Source: Malachius bipustulatus
Taxonomy: Eukaryota > Arthropoda > Insecta > Coleoptera > Melyridae
DNA: 64,000 nucleotides
Direction of reading: 5' to 3'
Assembly (NCBI GenBank): GCA_910589415.1
Contig: OU342639.1
Span: forward strand, 10,610,268-10,674,267
In this document: in pieces, positions 25,501-33,216 of the stretch
Layout of the letters: each line of letters begins with the position of its first letter
How positions within the stretch are numbered: position 1 is the stretch's first letter
Notes under the pieces: generated by a model
What the model was told of the DNA's origin: nothing
Seen by the model: only the letters and a program-made list of their open reading frames with translations
The model's database searches: none
Position numbers and translations under genes: made by a program

Positions 25501-28500
25501 AGTAAAGTTAAACAAAGGTAATATGGCGGTTGAGACAGAAGTATATGTTATTAAAGGATTAATTAAGCCAATAATAGGTAGGGCATCCATAGTTAAATTG
25601 AAACTTTTGTATTATCACAATAATAATTCTTTATGTGTAGTAGATTCAGACAATCATATAGATAGTGTGGACGGTATTCAACAGAGATTTCCTAGGATTT
25701 TTAGTGACATAGGTACGTTCAGGACTGAGATGGAAATAAAAATTAGAGAAGGGGTCCAACCTTATATTCAGAGTACACCGCGAGTTGTACCTATACCCTT
25801 ATTGAATCCACTGAAAGAAGAATTGGATAGATTACAGAAACTCGACATTATAGAAGTAGTAGACTATTATACTCCCTGGGTCAGTCCTATAGTAGTGGTA
25901 CAAAAACAATCAAAAGTCCGACTCTGTGTTGACTATACTCATTTAAATAAAGCTGTGTTAAGATCATATTTTCCTATAGGCAAAATTGAAAATATTTTAG
26001 CACAGATAAAAGGTTCTAAATGGTTTTCGAAATTAGACTGTACTTCAGGGTTTTACCAGATTAAGCTCAGTAAGGATTCTCAGCATTTGACTACATTTAT
26101 TACTCCCTACGGAAGATTCTTATTTAAACGCCTACCCTTTGGGATTACTTGCGCCCCAGAATATTTTTCAATTCTTTTAAATAAAGCACTGATGGGTATT
26201 AAGGGGGTAATTAGTCATATAGACGATATTTTAATTCATGCTCCCACCAAAATCGAACACGATAAAATTCTGAATGAAGTACTAAAGAAAATTGACCTCG
26301 AGGGCATAACATTAAACAAACTAAAATGCATAATAGGGGTGCAGGAACTTAAGTTTCTGGGTCACCATATTTCCACAGAGGGAATCGCAGTAGATCCAGA
26401 AAGAATTTCTAGTATAAAAAAATTTCCTAAACCAACCAATAAAAAGGAACTCTTACAATTCTTAGGAATGATAAATTTCTCTAGCCGATTTATAGCTAAT
26501 AAATCAGAGATTCTTGAACCATTGACTTCATTATTGAAAAAAAACGTGTCATATAGTTGGGATAGTTCTCAAGAAGAGGCATTCAATAAAATCAAAGAAG
26601 TATTACAGTGCAGCCCATGTCTAGCCTATTTTGACCAGTCAAAAAAGATATCCATTTCAGCTGATTCATCATCTTATGGATTGGGAGCATGTTTAATTCA
26701 ATCTAAGAATGGTCATAAAGAAGTAGTAGCATATGCTTCTAGACTATTGTCTCCAACAGAAAAAAGATACGCCCAGATAGAGAAAGAAGCTTTAGCGTTG
26801 ACGTGGGCAGCTGACAAGTTTCAGGAATATGTAACGGGATTGGTCTTCTTTTTAGAAACCGATCACAAACCGCTCATTCAAATTTTACAAAGTAAACCAA
26901 TCGACGAATTGACACCTCGGTTGCAGCGTTTTAGAATTCGTCTAATGAGGTATCAATATCTAGTCGAATATATTCCAGGAAAACTGCTAGTGGTAGCTGA
27001 TGCTTTATCACGAAATTTTTCAAAAAATTCAGTGGTACCCGAAGATGACGAATTAGCTCAAGATGTAGAAGCTCACGTAAACTTAATAATCAGAAATGTA
27101 CCAGTCAAATCATATTTCATAGAAGAAATAATTGTCGAACAAGAGAAAGATGAAATTTGTAAATTACTAAAAGAATATATCTTCGAAGGTTGGCCTAATA
27201 AAAACAAACTAGATGAGAGCCTTTTACCTTATTTTAACTATAGACACGAAATATCGTTTAGTGAAGGAATTTTGTTGAGAGGATCTAGAATAATAATACC
27301 CAAATCTTTACAATTTCGCTGTTTAGAATTTCTACATCAAGGACATTTAGGTGTGGTCAAGTGTAGGGAACGAGCAAAAGCATCAGTTTGGTGGCTCGGT
27401 CTCTCCACTCAACTAGAAAATGTGGTTAGAAATTGTCCGCAATGTGTAGAACATAGAACTAACCCAAAAGAAACATTTATTAAAGATGATTTTCCTGAAA
27501 GACCGTGGCAGAAAATTGCAATCGACTTATTTAAAACAGATTCGTGGTATTTGATAGTTACCGATTACTTTTCCAGATTTTTTGAAATTTTTAAACTTGT
27601 CAAAATGACTGAATCAATAATCATAAGTAAACTAAAAGAACTCTTTTCTAGATACGGTATAGCGGAGATAGTAAGATCGGATAACGGGCCACAGTTCCAA
27701 GCGGAATTCAAGCAGTTTGCTAGAGAATATGATTTCAGGCATATAACCAGTAGTCCCTATTTTGCACAATCAAACGGATGCGTAGAAGCTGCGGTAAAGA
27801 CAGCCAAAACCCTGATTAAGAAAAACAAAGACATTTATTTGGCTTTATTAGCATATCGCACCACCCCATTACAGTGCGGGTTTAGTCCAGCTGAGTTACT
27901 AATGAATAGAAAATTGAGGTCACCCTTACCAATGATTTCTAAAAAACTTAATGAGACTGTAGATACGCGAGCTGTTTTTCAAAGAGAGAGTAAAGCTAAG
28001 AATAAGTCTGCAATCCAATTTGATAAAAGACACCGGTCTAGAGAGTTAAGTAATCTAAATGTAGGAGATGGTGTTTGGGTGGTTGATGTGAGAGAGTACG
28101 GGAAAATTATTGCAGTATTACCGGAACCTAGGTCTTATGTAGTGGAAACTCCTAGGGGTACCTACCGTAGGAACAGATGGCATTTGATTCCCACACCTTA
28201 TCATATTCCTCGACAAGTAATTACCCCGACACCGTCTGAACCTCCGACTTCTAGATCCGAGACACGGAGTTTCAGTGCACCTAATGCTCCCGATGACATT
28301 AGTCAGAGGGAAGAACGTATTGTTACCTTTTCTGACGTTGTTCATAATGAAGTAGGAATTAATGAGACTCCTTGTGCTCATAGTACTCCTATAGCATGTA
28401 AAAGTAGACCTGTTAGAAATAGAAAGAAACCTGTATATCTAGAAGATTATGTATTAGATTATTAGACTAAAAAGGGGAGGATGTGCTGTTAGGAGATTGT

Positions 28501-31082
28501 GACGGTCTTGGCAACAAGGCGCGTGACTGACAGCACAAGTACAGTAATGGCGACTGTGAGATGCTCCTAAAAGTTGTTCAATAAAACTTATTATTTATCA
28601 CTTGTGAATTGTGTTACGTTTCTTTATTCCTCTACAGAGTAATCTCTAAGACTATTATTATCAATAATAGTACACTATCAATACCAAAAACCCTGAAACC
28701 ATTATTAGGAGACAATAACCTTGACAAAACCATTCCTAACCCCATTTCTATCATACCACTTTCCATCAATACCTCTCTGTTCCGACTCAAAAAGCACAAA
28801 ACTTCTAACACCAGTCTCAAACAAGTCTTCTTAGAACTTCTTAGAACTTAGAAAGTGGAGTTTGCTGCTCTGTCACCACGTCAGACATCATCATATCAGG
28901 ACATTAGGTCTCCTCTCACTGCAGCATACATTCAGCGGAGCTGTACGTGATTCATTTGGCACTCGAAAGCATAACGGGAGTAAATCAAAAAGTCGGTATA
29001 TGCACAGACTCAGTATCATCATTCCTCGTAGCAAGCAATATGTACACGCAAAACCCGCTGTCCCAACGAGTACATAAACTTGCCGCCCAAAGTATTTCTC
29101 TGAGAATCGCCTGGGCACCATCCCACGTCGGGCATCATCGGCAACAAAAAAGCTGATTGAGCCGCTCGTGAAGCTTCAATTTCTGACCTGCCCATCAACG
29201 AGATTCAACTCCATACGAATCTAAACAACGGTTTATGCTCCACCCTGTACATATATGTAAATAATAATAAATTTAACACGTTGACTGCCATGGTGTTTTT
29301 GCCTATATTTCCCATGGCGCCAAGGTGTTTTGAGTAAAATTTTCCCCTGGGGCCATTTGGTGCCATTGATAGAACTCTATGTTATTGGTTGAAATAAAAG
29401 TCAATTTTTCAAAAATTTTCAAAAATGGCGTAATGAAACATAAAAAAATGACTCGGTCTTATAGACCGAGTTGGCGGTCTATGTATAGTTTTCACCCTCA
29501 AAAGCACCATGCAAATGATGTAAAAATGAAAACTTGCAACTGGACGTGCCAAACGTTCCCTGTGGCCGACTCGGTCTAAATGCATGAGCAGGTCCGTAAG
29601 AAAACACGTTCGTGGCGCTGTGGGATCAACTTTGTGACACGGTCTTATAGACCGAGACGGCGCGAGCGACTCACTACGACATTGGTCTCATAGACCGTGA
29701 TGGCGTGGTGCGATATAGGATCCTCGGTCTTATAGACCAGGCTGGCAGTCAACGTGTTAAATCTGAAATAATAAACTTAAAGTTCGTTTCAACAGGAGTA
29801 AGTATAGCAGTGATAGAAGTAGGTATAAAATAAATAAAAGTCCATTTTAAATAACAAAAGAAACTCAACTTTCAAGGATGTCACTTATATCAAATATGTC
29901 ATAATGTAACTTGATCAAAATCGTGACACAAAAAAATTTAAAATACATTTTAAAAATTGAAAATTTTTTTCCTGATTTTGAGAAGTAATTTCTGTAGTTG
30001 AAGTTGAAAAGAAATTTTCTCAGTCACTAAATGTTTCCTGAAAGCTTGTTAGAGTTTTTCACTTTTTAGCGCCATCCCATTCGAAGTGACTACTTTTGAG
30101 CTACTACTGCAACTGCCGTCTTTAATTTTACGCCCTAGGATGCCAATGAGTTTTAACTTTACCAGCGATAACCGACAATATAATGAACTTGTTCGCATAA
30201 TGATCCTATCTATAATTTTTCAATTTTGCATAAAAAGTTTTGTGTCGTGTGTATAGTTTGGCCCGAGAACTTCTTCGCCTCCCATGGAATTATTGTCTAT
30301 GCCTCAGGTATACTAATCGTGGCCTCGGCGACAATAATTCTTTCGGGGTGCGAAGTTGTTAGTTACAAAAAACTATTCCCATCTTACTCCAACTAGACGG
30401 TAATCTATATTATAATTTTTACAGATTCTTGGGTGGATATACGAGGTACTTGCTCTCAGGGCACAGTGACCCCAGTATCTAGAGCGTCACCTCACTCCTT
30501 CATAATGTCCGATGAATACCTGCTGTTACTGTCCGAGGCTCAAAGGGAGTCCAATCAATCATCAGCTAAGATGTCTTTAGCCAGCTCTCGAAAGAATTCT
30601 CCCAGAAGCAGCCCAAAGTCACCACCAAACAGCCCAGTGCACGGTACTCCAATTGATGTCGATTGGAGTTTATATTACCTCAACAGGGAGGGAAAATATG
30701 ATGATGATAAGGAAGATATCAGCAGTGTGGTGGTAAGTGTAATGCAGGGATCAGGGAGGGATTATGATTATATCGACATTCACAGATTTTATTAAATGTG
30801 TTTTTATTATAGGAGCCATACGAATCGCCGTTAGTGAAGGAGTTCAGCATGGATTACAGCAGCCGCCCTCAGCAAGTGCCGCCCAAGTACTTTGTTTTCC
30901 GAAGTCCGAAGACAGAAGTGCTCAGCATCCGGCATGCACGCATGGGCGATACCAGTTTCTTTTCAAAAAAGGGTCTCTACGCACTCTTTATCAGCAACAT
31001 AATATCAGTCCTGATCGGCACTGGGATCGGGATCTGGCTGACTAGGCATGGAGTCATCTGTTCGGCTGTAAAAGTGCGCTAG
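13557..31082 (+). CDS. BNIP3: BNIP3-family mitophagy receptor, complete, three coding exons
   Basis: Exons 13557-13596, 30425-30732 and 30813-31082 join in phase to 205 residues. BNIP3/NIX proteins sit in the outer mitochondrial membrane and recruit LC3/GABARAP to start mitophagy; their transmembrane helix dimerises. Seen here: an N-terminal LIR motif S15-W16-V17-D18-I19, the counterpart of human SWVEL. A Ser/Pro-rich linker follows (about 45-85, SSRKNSPRSSPKSPPNSP). Then come the conserved block MDYSSRPQQVPPKYFVF (129-145), which includes the weak BH3 region, and a membrane segment 171-193 with polar S177-N178 followed by the glycine motif IGTGIG (184-189). The C-terminal tail of 12 residues is basic. 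The LIR codons straddle the exon 1/2 border region (Gly13/Asp14 codon split). Intron 1 is 16.8 kb and full of transposons; intron 2 is 80 bp. A further small in-phase exon inside intron 1 cannot be excluded. Confidence 0.94.
13597..14590. other. BNIP3 intron 1, left part, unassigned
   Basis: AT-rich intron with many TAGGTA/TACCTA motifs, no recognised element and no coding frame. Confidence 0.5.
15055..15134 (+). mobile_element. MITE family E, one-end fragment
   Basis: The fragment carries CCCACCCAGCACCCCTATT, GGTCCCGAAAAAATTGATG and a decayed end GACGCGGATGTAAATATTTACC. It matches the 3' end of the full copy at 21829-22406, but the rest of the element is missing. Confidence 0.7.
15537..15755. 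mobile_element. MITE family B, copy 2, inserted in MITE A
   Basis: The element begins CAGTGAGTATTATAAAGG and ends CCTTTACAATACCCGCTG, flanked by TAA at 15534-15536 and 15756-15758. Copy 1 of MITE A shows the uninterrupted site GCTGCATTAAATCAGG, which confirms the boundaries and the 3-bp duplication. Confidence 0.88.
15756..15847. repeat. Palindrome C, copy 3
   Basis: The arms are TAAGTCAGGTGTCTTTGG and CCAAAGACCTGACTTA around a spacer with TTAAATGTCCGTAAAA. The copy sits in MITE A copy 2 at the position equivalent to copy 1. Confidence 0.82.
16141..16280 (+). pseudogene. LINE ORF2 C-terminal fragment
   Basis: The plus frame reads LWNSISSEVLPEEYNLQSAT and, after a frame slip, NRHLRSCTAPRAS. 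This is the usual C-terminal signature of insect non-LTR retrotransposon ORF2 (LWNSLP...YNLQSFK...). It is broken and very short. Confidence 0.6.
16281..18600 (-). pseudogene. Non-LTR retrotransposon (Jockey/CR1-type RT), 5' truncated, frameshifted
   Basis: Reverse transcriptase is read in pieces. At 18600-17660 are the linker and fingers/palm with NYRPISLLSVFDKILE, RSQHGFLKNRSTHTAL and DLSNAFDSVCHECLLRKL. At 17666-17400 are GVPQGSVLGPLLFLIFINDL and NYGDDTTIL (catalytic YADD changed to YGDD). At 17323-16550 is the thumb and C-terminal part (NELKLNLDKTELIDF, VKFLGFLIDQNLNW, SHVNYGLAVWG). The frame changes near 17660 and again near 17330, so no full protein is possible. The endonuclease is missing. 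The 3' end is a short TTGTAA repeat (16283-16310 on the plus strand), as in CR1/Jockey-type elements that end in simple repeats. It lies antisense to BNIP3 in intron 1. Confidence 0.88.
18880..19653. other. Intron sequence, unassigned
   Basis: AT-rich with no recognised coding signature; short open frames on both strands lack family resemblance. Confidence 0.45.
19654..20079 (-). mobile_element. Probable solo LTR (minus orientation)
   Basis: On the minus strand the segment starts TGACACGTTCTTGACAG and ends CCCGTAACA. It contains CTATATAAGAACC (TATA box) and ACAATAAAGG (polyadenylation signal) in LTR order. Length about 426 bp. No internal retroelement sequence or clear target duplication is found, so the limits rest on the TG...CA ends. 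Confidence 0.55.
20080..21820. other. Intron sequence, unassigned
   Basis: No recognised gene. A phrase around TTCTTGCACCAAG appears twice (20213-20227 and 20295-20312), suggesting an old short repeat. The rest is AT-rich. Confidence 0.45.
21829..22406. mobile_element. MITE family E, copy 1 (8-bp duplication)
   Basis: The 578 bp element has ends GGTCACATCCGCGGCTCC and GGAGCCGCGGATGTATATAA...TTACC. An exact duplication AAAGATGC is at 21821-21828 and 22407-22414. Inside it carries CACCCCTATGTAGG-like and CCCACCCAGAACCCC blocks shared with the copies at 37702 and 58303. The 8-bp duplication suggests hAT. Confidence 0.88.
23920..24112 (+). repeat. 5' LTR of Gypsy element
   Basis: It starts TGTGCTGTTAGG and ends AATAGTACA. 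A polyadenylation-type CAATAAAACTT lies at about 24017. It is identical to the right LTR. Confidence 0.96.
24266..28465 (+). CDS. Gag-Pol polyprotein of Ty3/Gypsy retrotransposon, single intact frame
   Basis: The 1399-residue frame carries the usual order. Gag occupies about 1-250, followed by two CCHC knuckles (from C263 and from C283). Protease has DTGAD at 369-373. Reverse transcriptase has D591 in FSKLDC and the active-site pair in SHIDDILIH (D653, D654; His replaces the usual Tyr of YxDD). RNase H has D800 in SADSSSYG. Integrase has the zinc site H1024...C1057 and D1087, D1139, E1174; the last gap is 34 residues where 35 is standard. A GPY/F-like basic tail follows and there is no envelope gene. 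Gag and Pol are fused without a frameshift. The arrangement resembles the Mag group. It should make the enzymes for its own transposition, but activity is inferred only from intactness. Confidence 0.95.
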   Translation: MPDEEIAGPSNPIINVPVQFSPPDKFSFVNPVSWPQWRKRFERYMSVSGQITKSNEEKINSLMYIMGEESEEILLQFSQIPVTYEETLESFERHFIPRRNVIFERFKFNSRVQAPGESIEAYITSLHSLVENCDYGTLKEQLIRDRIVVGMRDVKTSERLQLKEDLTLQECVTIAKQAELQASQSREIQERQDGRSNYASEVTAAVIQAGQSQGRRRYFQQSSSSAAGSANAAPTADKLSYYQKSRSDEENNGHNNRPVDNKCSFCGYQWHFRERCPANRSVCNNCKKRGHWAAVCRNTKVRSMYCDNSYSEEGQDRSSDYTEKVDRTGNNNYLGSIELLHVAAYTNAKEWLVNIYITELGKEVSFLVDTGADITCLPNTFLNSYLLEKLRPCTKIVTGPSGVKLDIAGTVQVKLNKGNMAVETEVYVIKGLIKPIIGRASIVKLKLLYYHNNNSLCVVDSDNHIDSVDGIQQRFPRIFSDIGTFRTEMEIKIREGVQPYIQSTPRVVPIPLLNPLKEELDRLQKLDIIEVVDYYTPWVSPIVVVQKQSKVRLCVDYTHLNKAVLRSYFPIGKIENILAQIKGSKWFSKLDCTSGFYQIKLSKDSQHLTTFITPYGRFLFKRLPFGITCAPEYFSILLNKALMGIKGVISHIDDILIHAPTKIEHDKILNEVLKKIDLEGITLNKLKCIIGVQELKFLGHHISTEGIAVDPERISSIKKFPKPTNKKELLQFLGMINFSSRFIANKSEILEPLTSLLKKNVSYSWDSSQEEAFNKIKEVLQCSPCLAYFDQSKKISISADSSSYGLGACLIQSKNGHKEVVAYASRLLSPTEKRYAQIEKEALALTWAADKFQEYVTGLVFFLETDHKPLIQILQSKPIDELTPRLQRFRIRLMRYQYLVEYIPGKLLVVADALSRNFSKNSVVPEDDELAQDVEAHVNLIIRNVPVKSYFIEEIIVEQEKDEICKLLKEYIFEGWPNKNKLDESLLPYFNYRHEISFSEGILLRGSRIIIPKSLQFRCLEFLHQGHLGVVKCRERAKASVWWLGLSTQLENVVRNCPQCVEHRTNPKETFIKDDFPERPWQKIAIDLFKTDSWYLIVTDYFSRFFEIFKLVKMTESIIISKLKELFSRYGIAEIVRSDNGPQFQAEFKQFAREYDFRHITSSPYFAQSNGCVEAAVKTAKTLIKKNKDIYLALLAYRTTPLQCGFSPAELLMNRKLRSPLPMISKKLNETVDTRAVFQRESKAKNKSAIQFDKRHRSRELSNLNVGDGVWVVDVREYGKIIAVLPEPRSYVVETPRGTYRRNRWHLIPTPYHIPRQVITPTPSEPPTSRSETRSFSAPNAPDDISQREERIVTFSDVVHNEVGINETPCAHSTPIACKSRPVRNRKKPVYLEDYVLDY
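28482..28674 (+). repeat. 3' LTR of Gypsy element
   Basis: This is the same 193 bases as the left LTR. It follows the purine tract within 20 bases of the gag-pol stop and is followed directly by the CTATC duplication. Confidence 0.96.
29277..29756. mobile_element. piggyBac-like MITE with TTAA duplication
   Basis: The 480 bp element is flanked by TTAA (29273-29276 and 29757-29760). Its ends are CACGTTGACTGCCA and TGGCAGTCAACGTG. TTAA targets define piggyBac. There is no transposase. Inside, the palindrome CGGTCTTATAGACCG or a variant occurs at least four times (near 29456, 29640, 29684, 29733), with a half site near 29571. Confidence 0.88.
29761..30424. other. End of BNIP3 intron 1, unassigned
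   Basis: About 660 bp of AT-rich intron leading to the acceptor of exon 2. No element ends are recognised. Confidence 0.5.
30425..30732 (+). CDS. BNIP3: BNIP3 coding exon 2
   Basis: The exon opens after TTTTTACAG with DSWVDIRG, the LC3-interacting motif, and runs through YLLLLSEAQRESNQSSAK and the Ser/Pro linker to DDKEDISSVV. The donor is GTAAGT. Confidence 0.95.
30813..31082 (+). CDS. BNIP3: BNIP3 coding exon 3
   Basis: The exon follows a TTATTATAG acceptor and encodes EPYESPLVKEF, the SSRP/PPK block, the membrane helix and the end CSAVKVR with stop TAG at 31080-31082. Confidence 0.96.
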   Translation, partial: EPYESPLVKEFSMDYSSRPQQVPPKYFVFRSPKTEVLSIRHARMGDTSFFSKKGLYALFISNIISVLIGTGIGIWLTRHGVICSAVKVR

Positions 31083-31874
31083 AGGATCATCTCTGCCGCA
31101 TGCGTGTTCCAACCATTGTGAGGGGGGTAATAATCTGATCTTATAGGGCTTTGTGATTATTTCTTGTCGTGAATACAATGGCTTGTGAACGCTGCCTTGA
31201 GAAAGAGACTAAATTTTGTACTGTTTCCTAACTTTGTTAATTTTTGTTTAAAATCATTGCTTAAATATGTATGTATTCTGATCAAAGAAAGGAATCGATT
31301 AATACTTGTATATTTTATATAACTATTACTGTTTTATTTTAATATATTATATTAGAATAGGCTACTTTAAATTTAAAAATATGTTTAATATTGTTTGTAT
31401 TTTTTCATTTAAATACATATTATTCTTTCACCATAATTGGTGAAGATACTGGCAGTATTTCTTATATATTATTATTCAAAATTTTTGATAACCTTCAAAA
31501 GGTGTTTGTGGTATAATAGTTCTTCTCTGTGATACATACCTGATTTTGTAGTAAAGGAACTGTTGGAGAATTTTACTGTGAATCACTCGTAGTGGCAAAC
31601 TAAACTTCTGGAAAGGTAAAAAAAATTGTTACAGCAGAATTAATTTTATTGCCACTACTTGTTTGGCCAGCTTGTAAAATACGAATTTCAAATGTGACTG
31701 TGAACTTCAGCTACATGCCAGATACATACTGCCCTGCTAAGCAAGAACGCTTTATCTACAACATTTGAGCTTTTTATGATTGTCCCTTGTCCATGCTGTC
31801 AGCAAAGATGTTAGTCTTATTTTATTTGCCAAAAAAATGAAAACTTCATTTCTGATTTTTTTAAGTTGATTCTG
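31083..31874. other. BNIP3 3' untranslated and downstream sequence
   Basis: The sequence after the stop is AT-rich. I see no standard AATAAA in the first 400 bases, so the end of the mRNA cannot be placed. Confidence 0.4.
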
Positions 31875-32458
31875 CAGGGTGATCCCGAAACGGCGAACAC
31901 GGACAGCATCCACTGTGGATTAAAGATTCTAAGTTCATTTACTTTTTTTCTCCAGTATTGCACCTTTAAGAAACTATGACCACTTTTGTGGAAAAAAAGT
32001 CACAACACTGCACTGGATACCCTTCTTCAGGCAGAAAAATAATGTGCAAGCCTACCATACCCTGTAAGATGTTATCATGGAAACATATGAAATGGCAAGT
32101 CCAACAAAGCTTGAAACAACTATTGTTGCTTGGATACATATTCGATAATATTATTCAAACTCTATTTAATTGCATTAATGAGCTCGAATTTGAACGATGA
32201 TGCCACATTAAAAAATTTTGTTGAACACAGAGAATAGGTAAACTTTGAATGCCTATAATTCCGTTTCCGATAATAAAAAAAATAAAAAGCAAACACTATC
32301 ATAATAGTTACCTCTAATCATGTGCTTTGTCGGTGTAGGTTGTTTAAATTTGACTGCCATTTCGATTTAAATTATAAGGAAGGTTTTAAATTTACAGTCT
32401 TTCTGAACATCCTCTACAACACCCTGTATACCGTGTCCGCCATTTCGAGATCACCCTG
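31875..32458. mobile_element. Palindromic MITE with CAGGGTGATC ends
   Basis: The left end CAGGGTGATCCCGAAACGG is matched in reverse by the right end CCATTTCGAGATCACCCTG over about 27 bases. The right flank is TA, the left flank TG, a likely decayed TA duplication. Near the right arm another CCCTGTATA end is embedded. Confidence 0.65.
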
Positions 32459-33120
32459 TATATGAGTAACATTAAATTACCTCTTGTTACTTCAATTAGT
32501 TAGGATAAATTTCCTTTTGTTAAGTATCGCCAAAAGATTTAATAAAATCAAGTTACACTAACATGCTGAAAGCCACAAACACAACACGATAAAAAAGTGG
32601 CCTCAGTTTTACATGAACAAGTGGACTTGACAGTTGTGTTTTGTCCCAGATTTATTTGAACACAACTGTTATTTAAGTTGCTTAAAAATGCAGATAGTTT
32701 CTCATGTGAGTGTGGCCCTCTGTACACGGAGGTTGTGGTACCCCAAATTTGACGAGTGCACAAGAAGGTCGACCGACTTATAACTTACAAATCTCTATTG
32801 GTTTATACTTCCAAAAGCCCGAGTGAAGTTAATTAATATCAGACAAAAACCATACCTGTAGCAGATGAGAAATTTTGTGTTGTTTTTTTTTTTTTGTATT
32901 GTTGATGTGTAGGTGTTTTAGATCGAGTGTTAGTCAGACTTAGAGAAAAGAATTTCAGACAGAAGCAATTATTGTTCTTTATTAACGTATTTTTGGGATC
33001 GCCCCTACATAATGAAAATCACCGCAGAGTGCAGACCTTCAAATTTCATTGGATTCTGACTTGCATACCACACGAAAAAGTGGTTGTGTACACTGTACAG
33101 TGGGTCTACTTTAAGGATCA
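32459..33120. other. Gene-free sequence, unassigned
   Basis: No coding match is recognised in this stretch; a T-run is at 32882-32895. Confidence 0.4.
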
Positions 33121-33216
33121 CTTGAAGAAAGACTGCGACTGGTGACAACCATTGCAGAAAATCAGTGTGGGTTCGTACCTGGAAAATTAACGACTGATGC
33201 CATTCGCACCAGCCGA
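33121..33216 (+). pseudogene. LINE reverse-transcriptase fragment
   Basis: The plus frame reads ERLRLVTTIAENQCGFVPGK followed by LTTDAIRT. This is the RT block usually written ISENQFGFMPGRSTTDAI in insect LINEs. Only about 30 residues remain. Confidence 0.65.

Larger units (their letters stand above)
23915..28679 (+). mobile_element. Young Ty3/Gypsy LTR retrotransposon with 5-bp target duplication
   Basis: LTRs of 193 bp (23920-24112 and 28482-28674) are identical by eye. The duplication is CTATC at 23915-23919 and 28675-28679. A primer-binding-like stretch TGGTGGCAGCGGTGGGA follows the left LTR, and a purine tract AAAAAGGGGAGGA precedes the right LTR. One open frame fills the interior. Insertion interrupts an older LINE. 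Together these mark a recent, structurally complete insertion. Confidence 0.96.
22540..29220 (+). pseudogene. Decayed RNase H-bearing LINE, split by a Gypsy element
   Basis: Frame pieces of one non-LTR retrotransposon run left to right. RT N-terminal part ESLNNLTLEELSIVLSTC and DPDDIPFIFLKNL lies at 22615-22770. The RT palm is at 22908-23318 (AQSGCRPHRRTTDNLVAF, VIFDIESAFYATW, GVPQGSVVSTTLF), then LYADDITLY at 23327-23353. The C-terminal part is at 23440-23919, then after the Gypsy insertion LSIPKTLKPLLGDNN at 28675 on. An RNase H-like tail is at 28950-29160 (ICTDSVSSFLVASN, ISLRIAWAPSHVG). Many frameshifts and stops are present. An RNase H domain after RT points to the I/R1-type groups. Confidence 0.85.
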
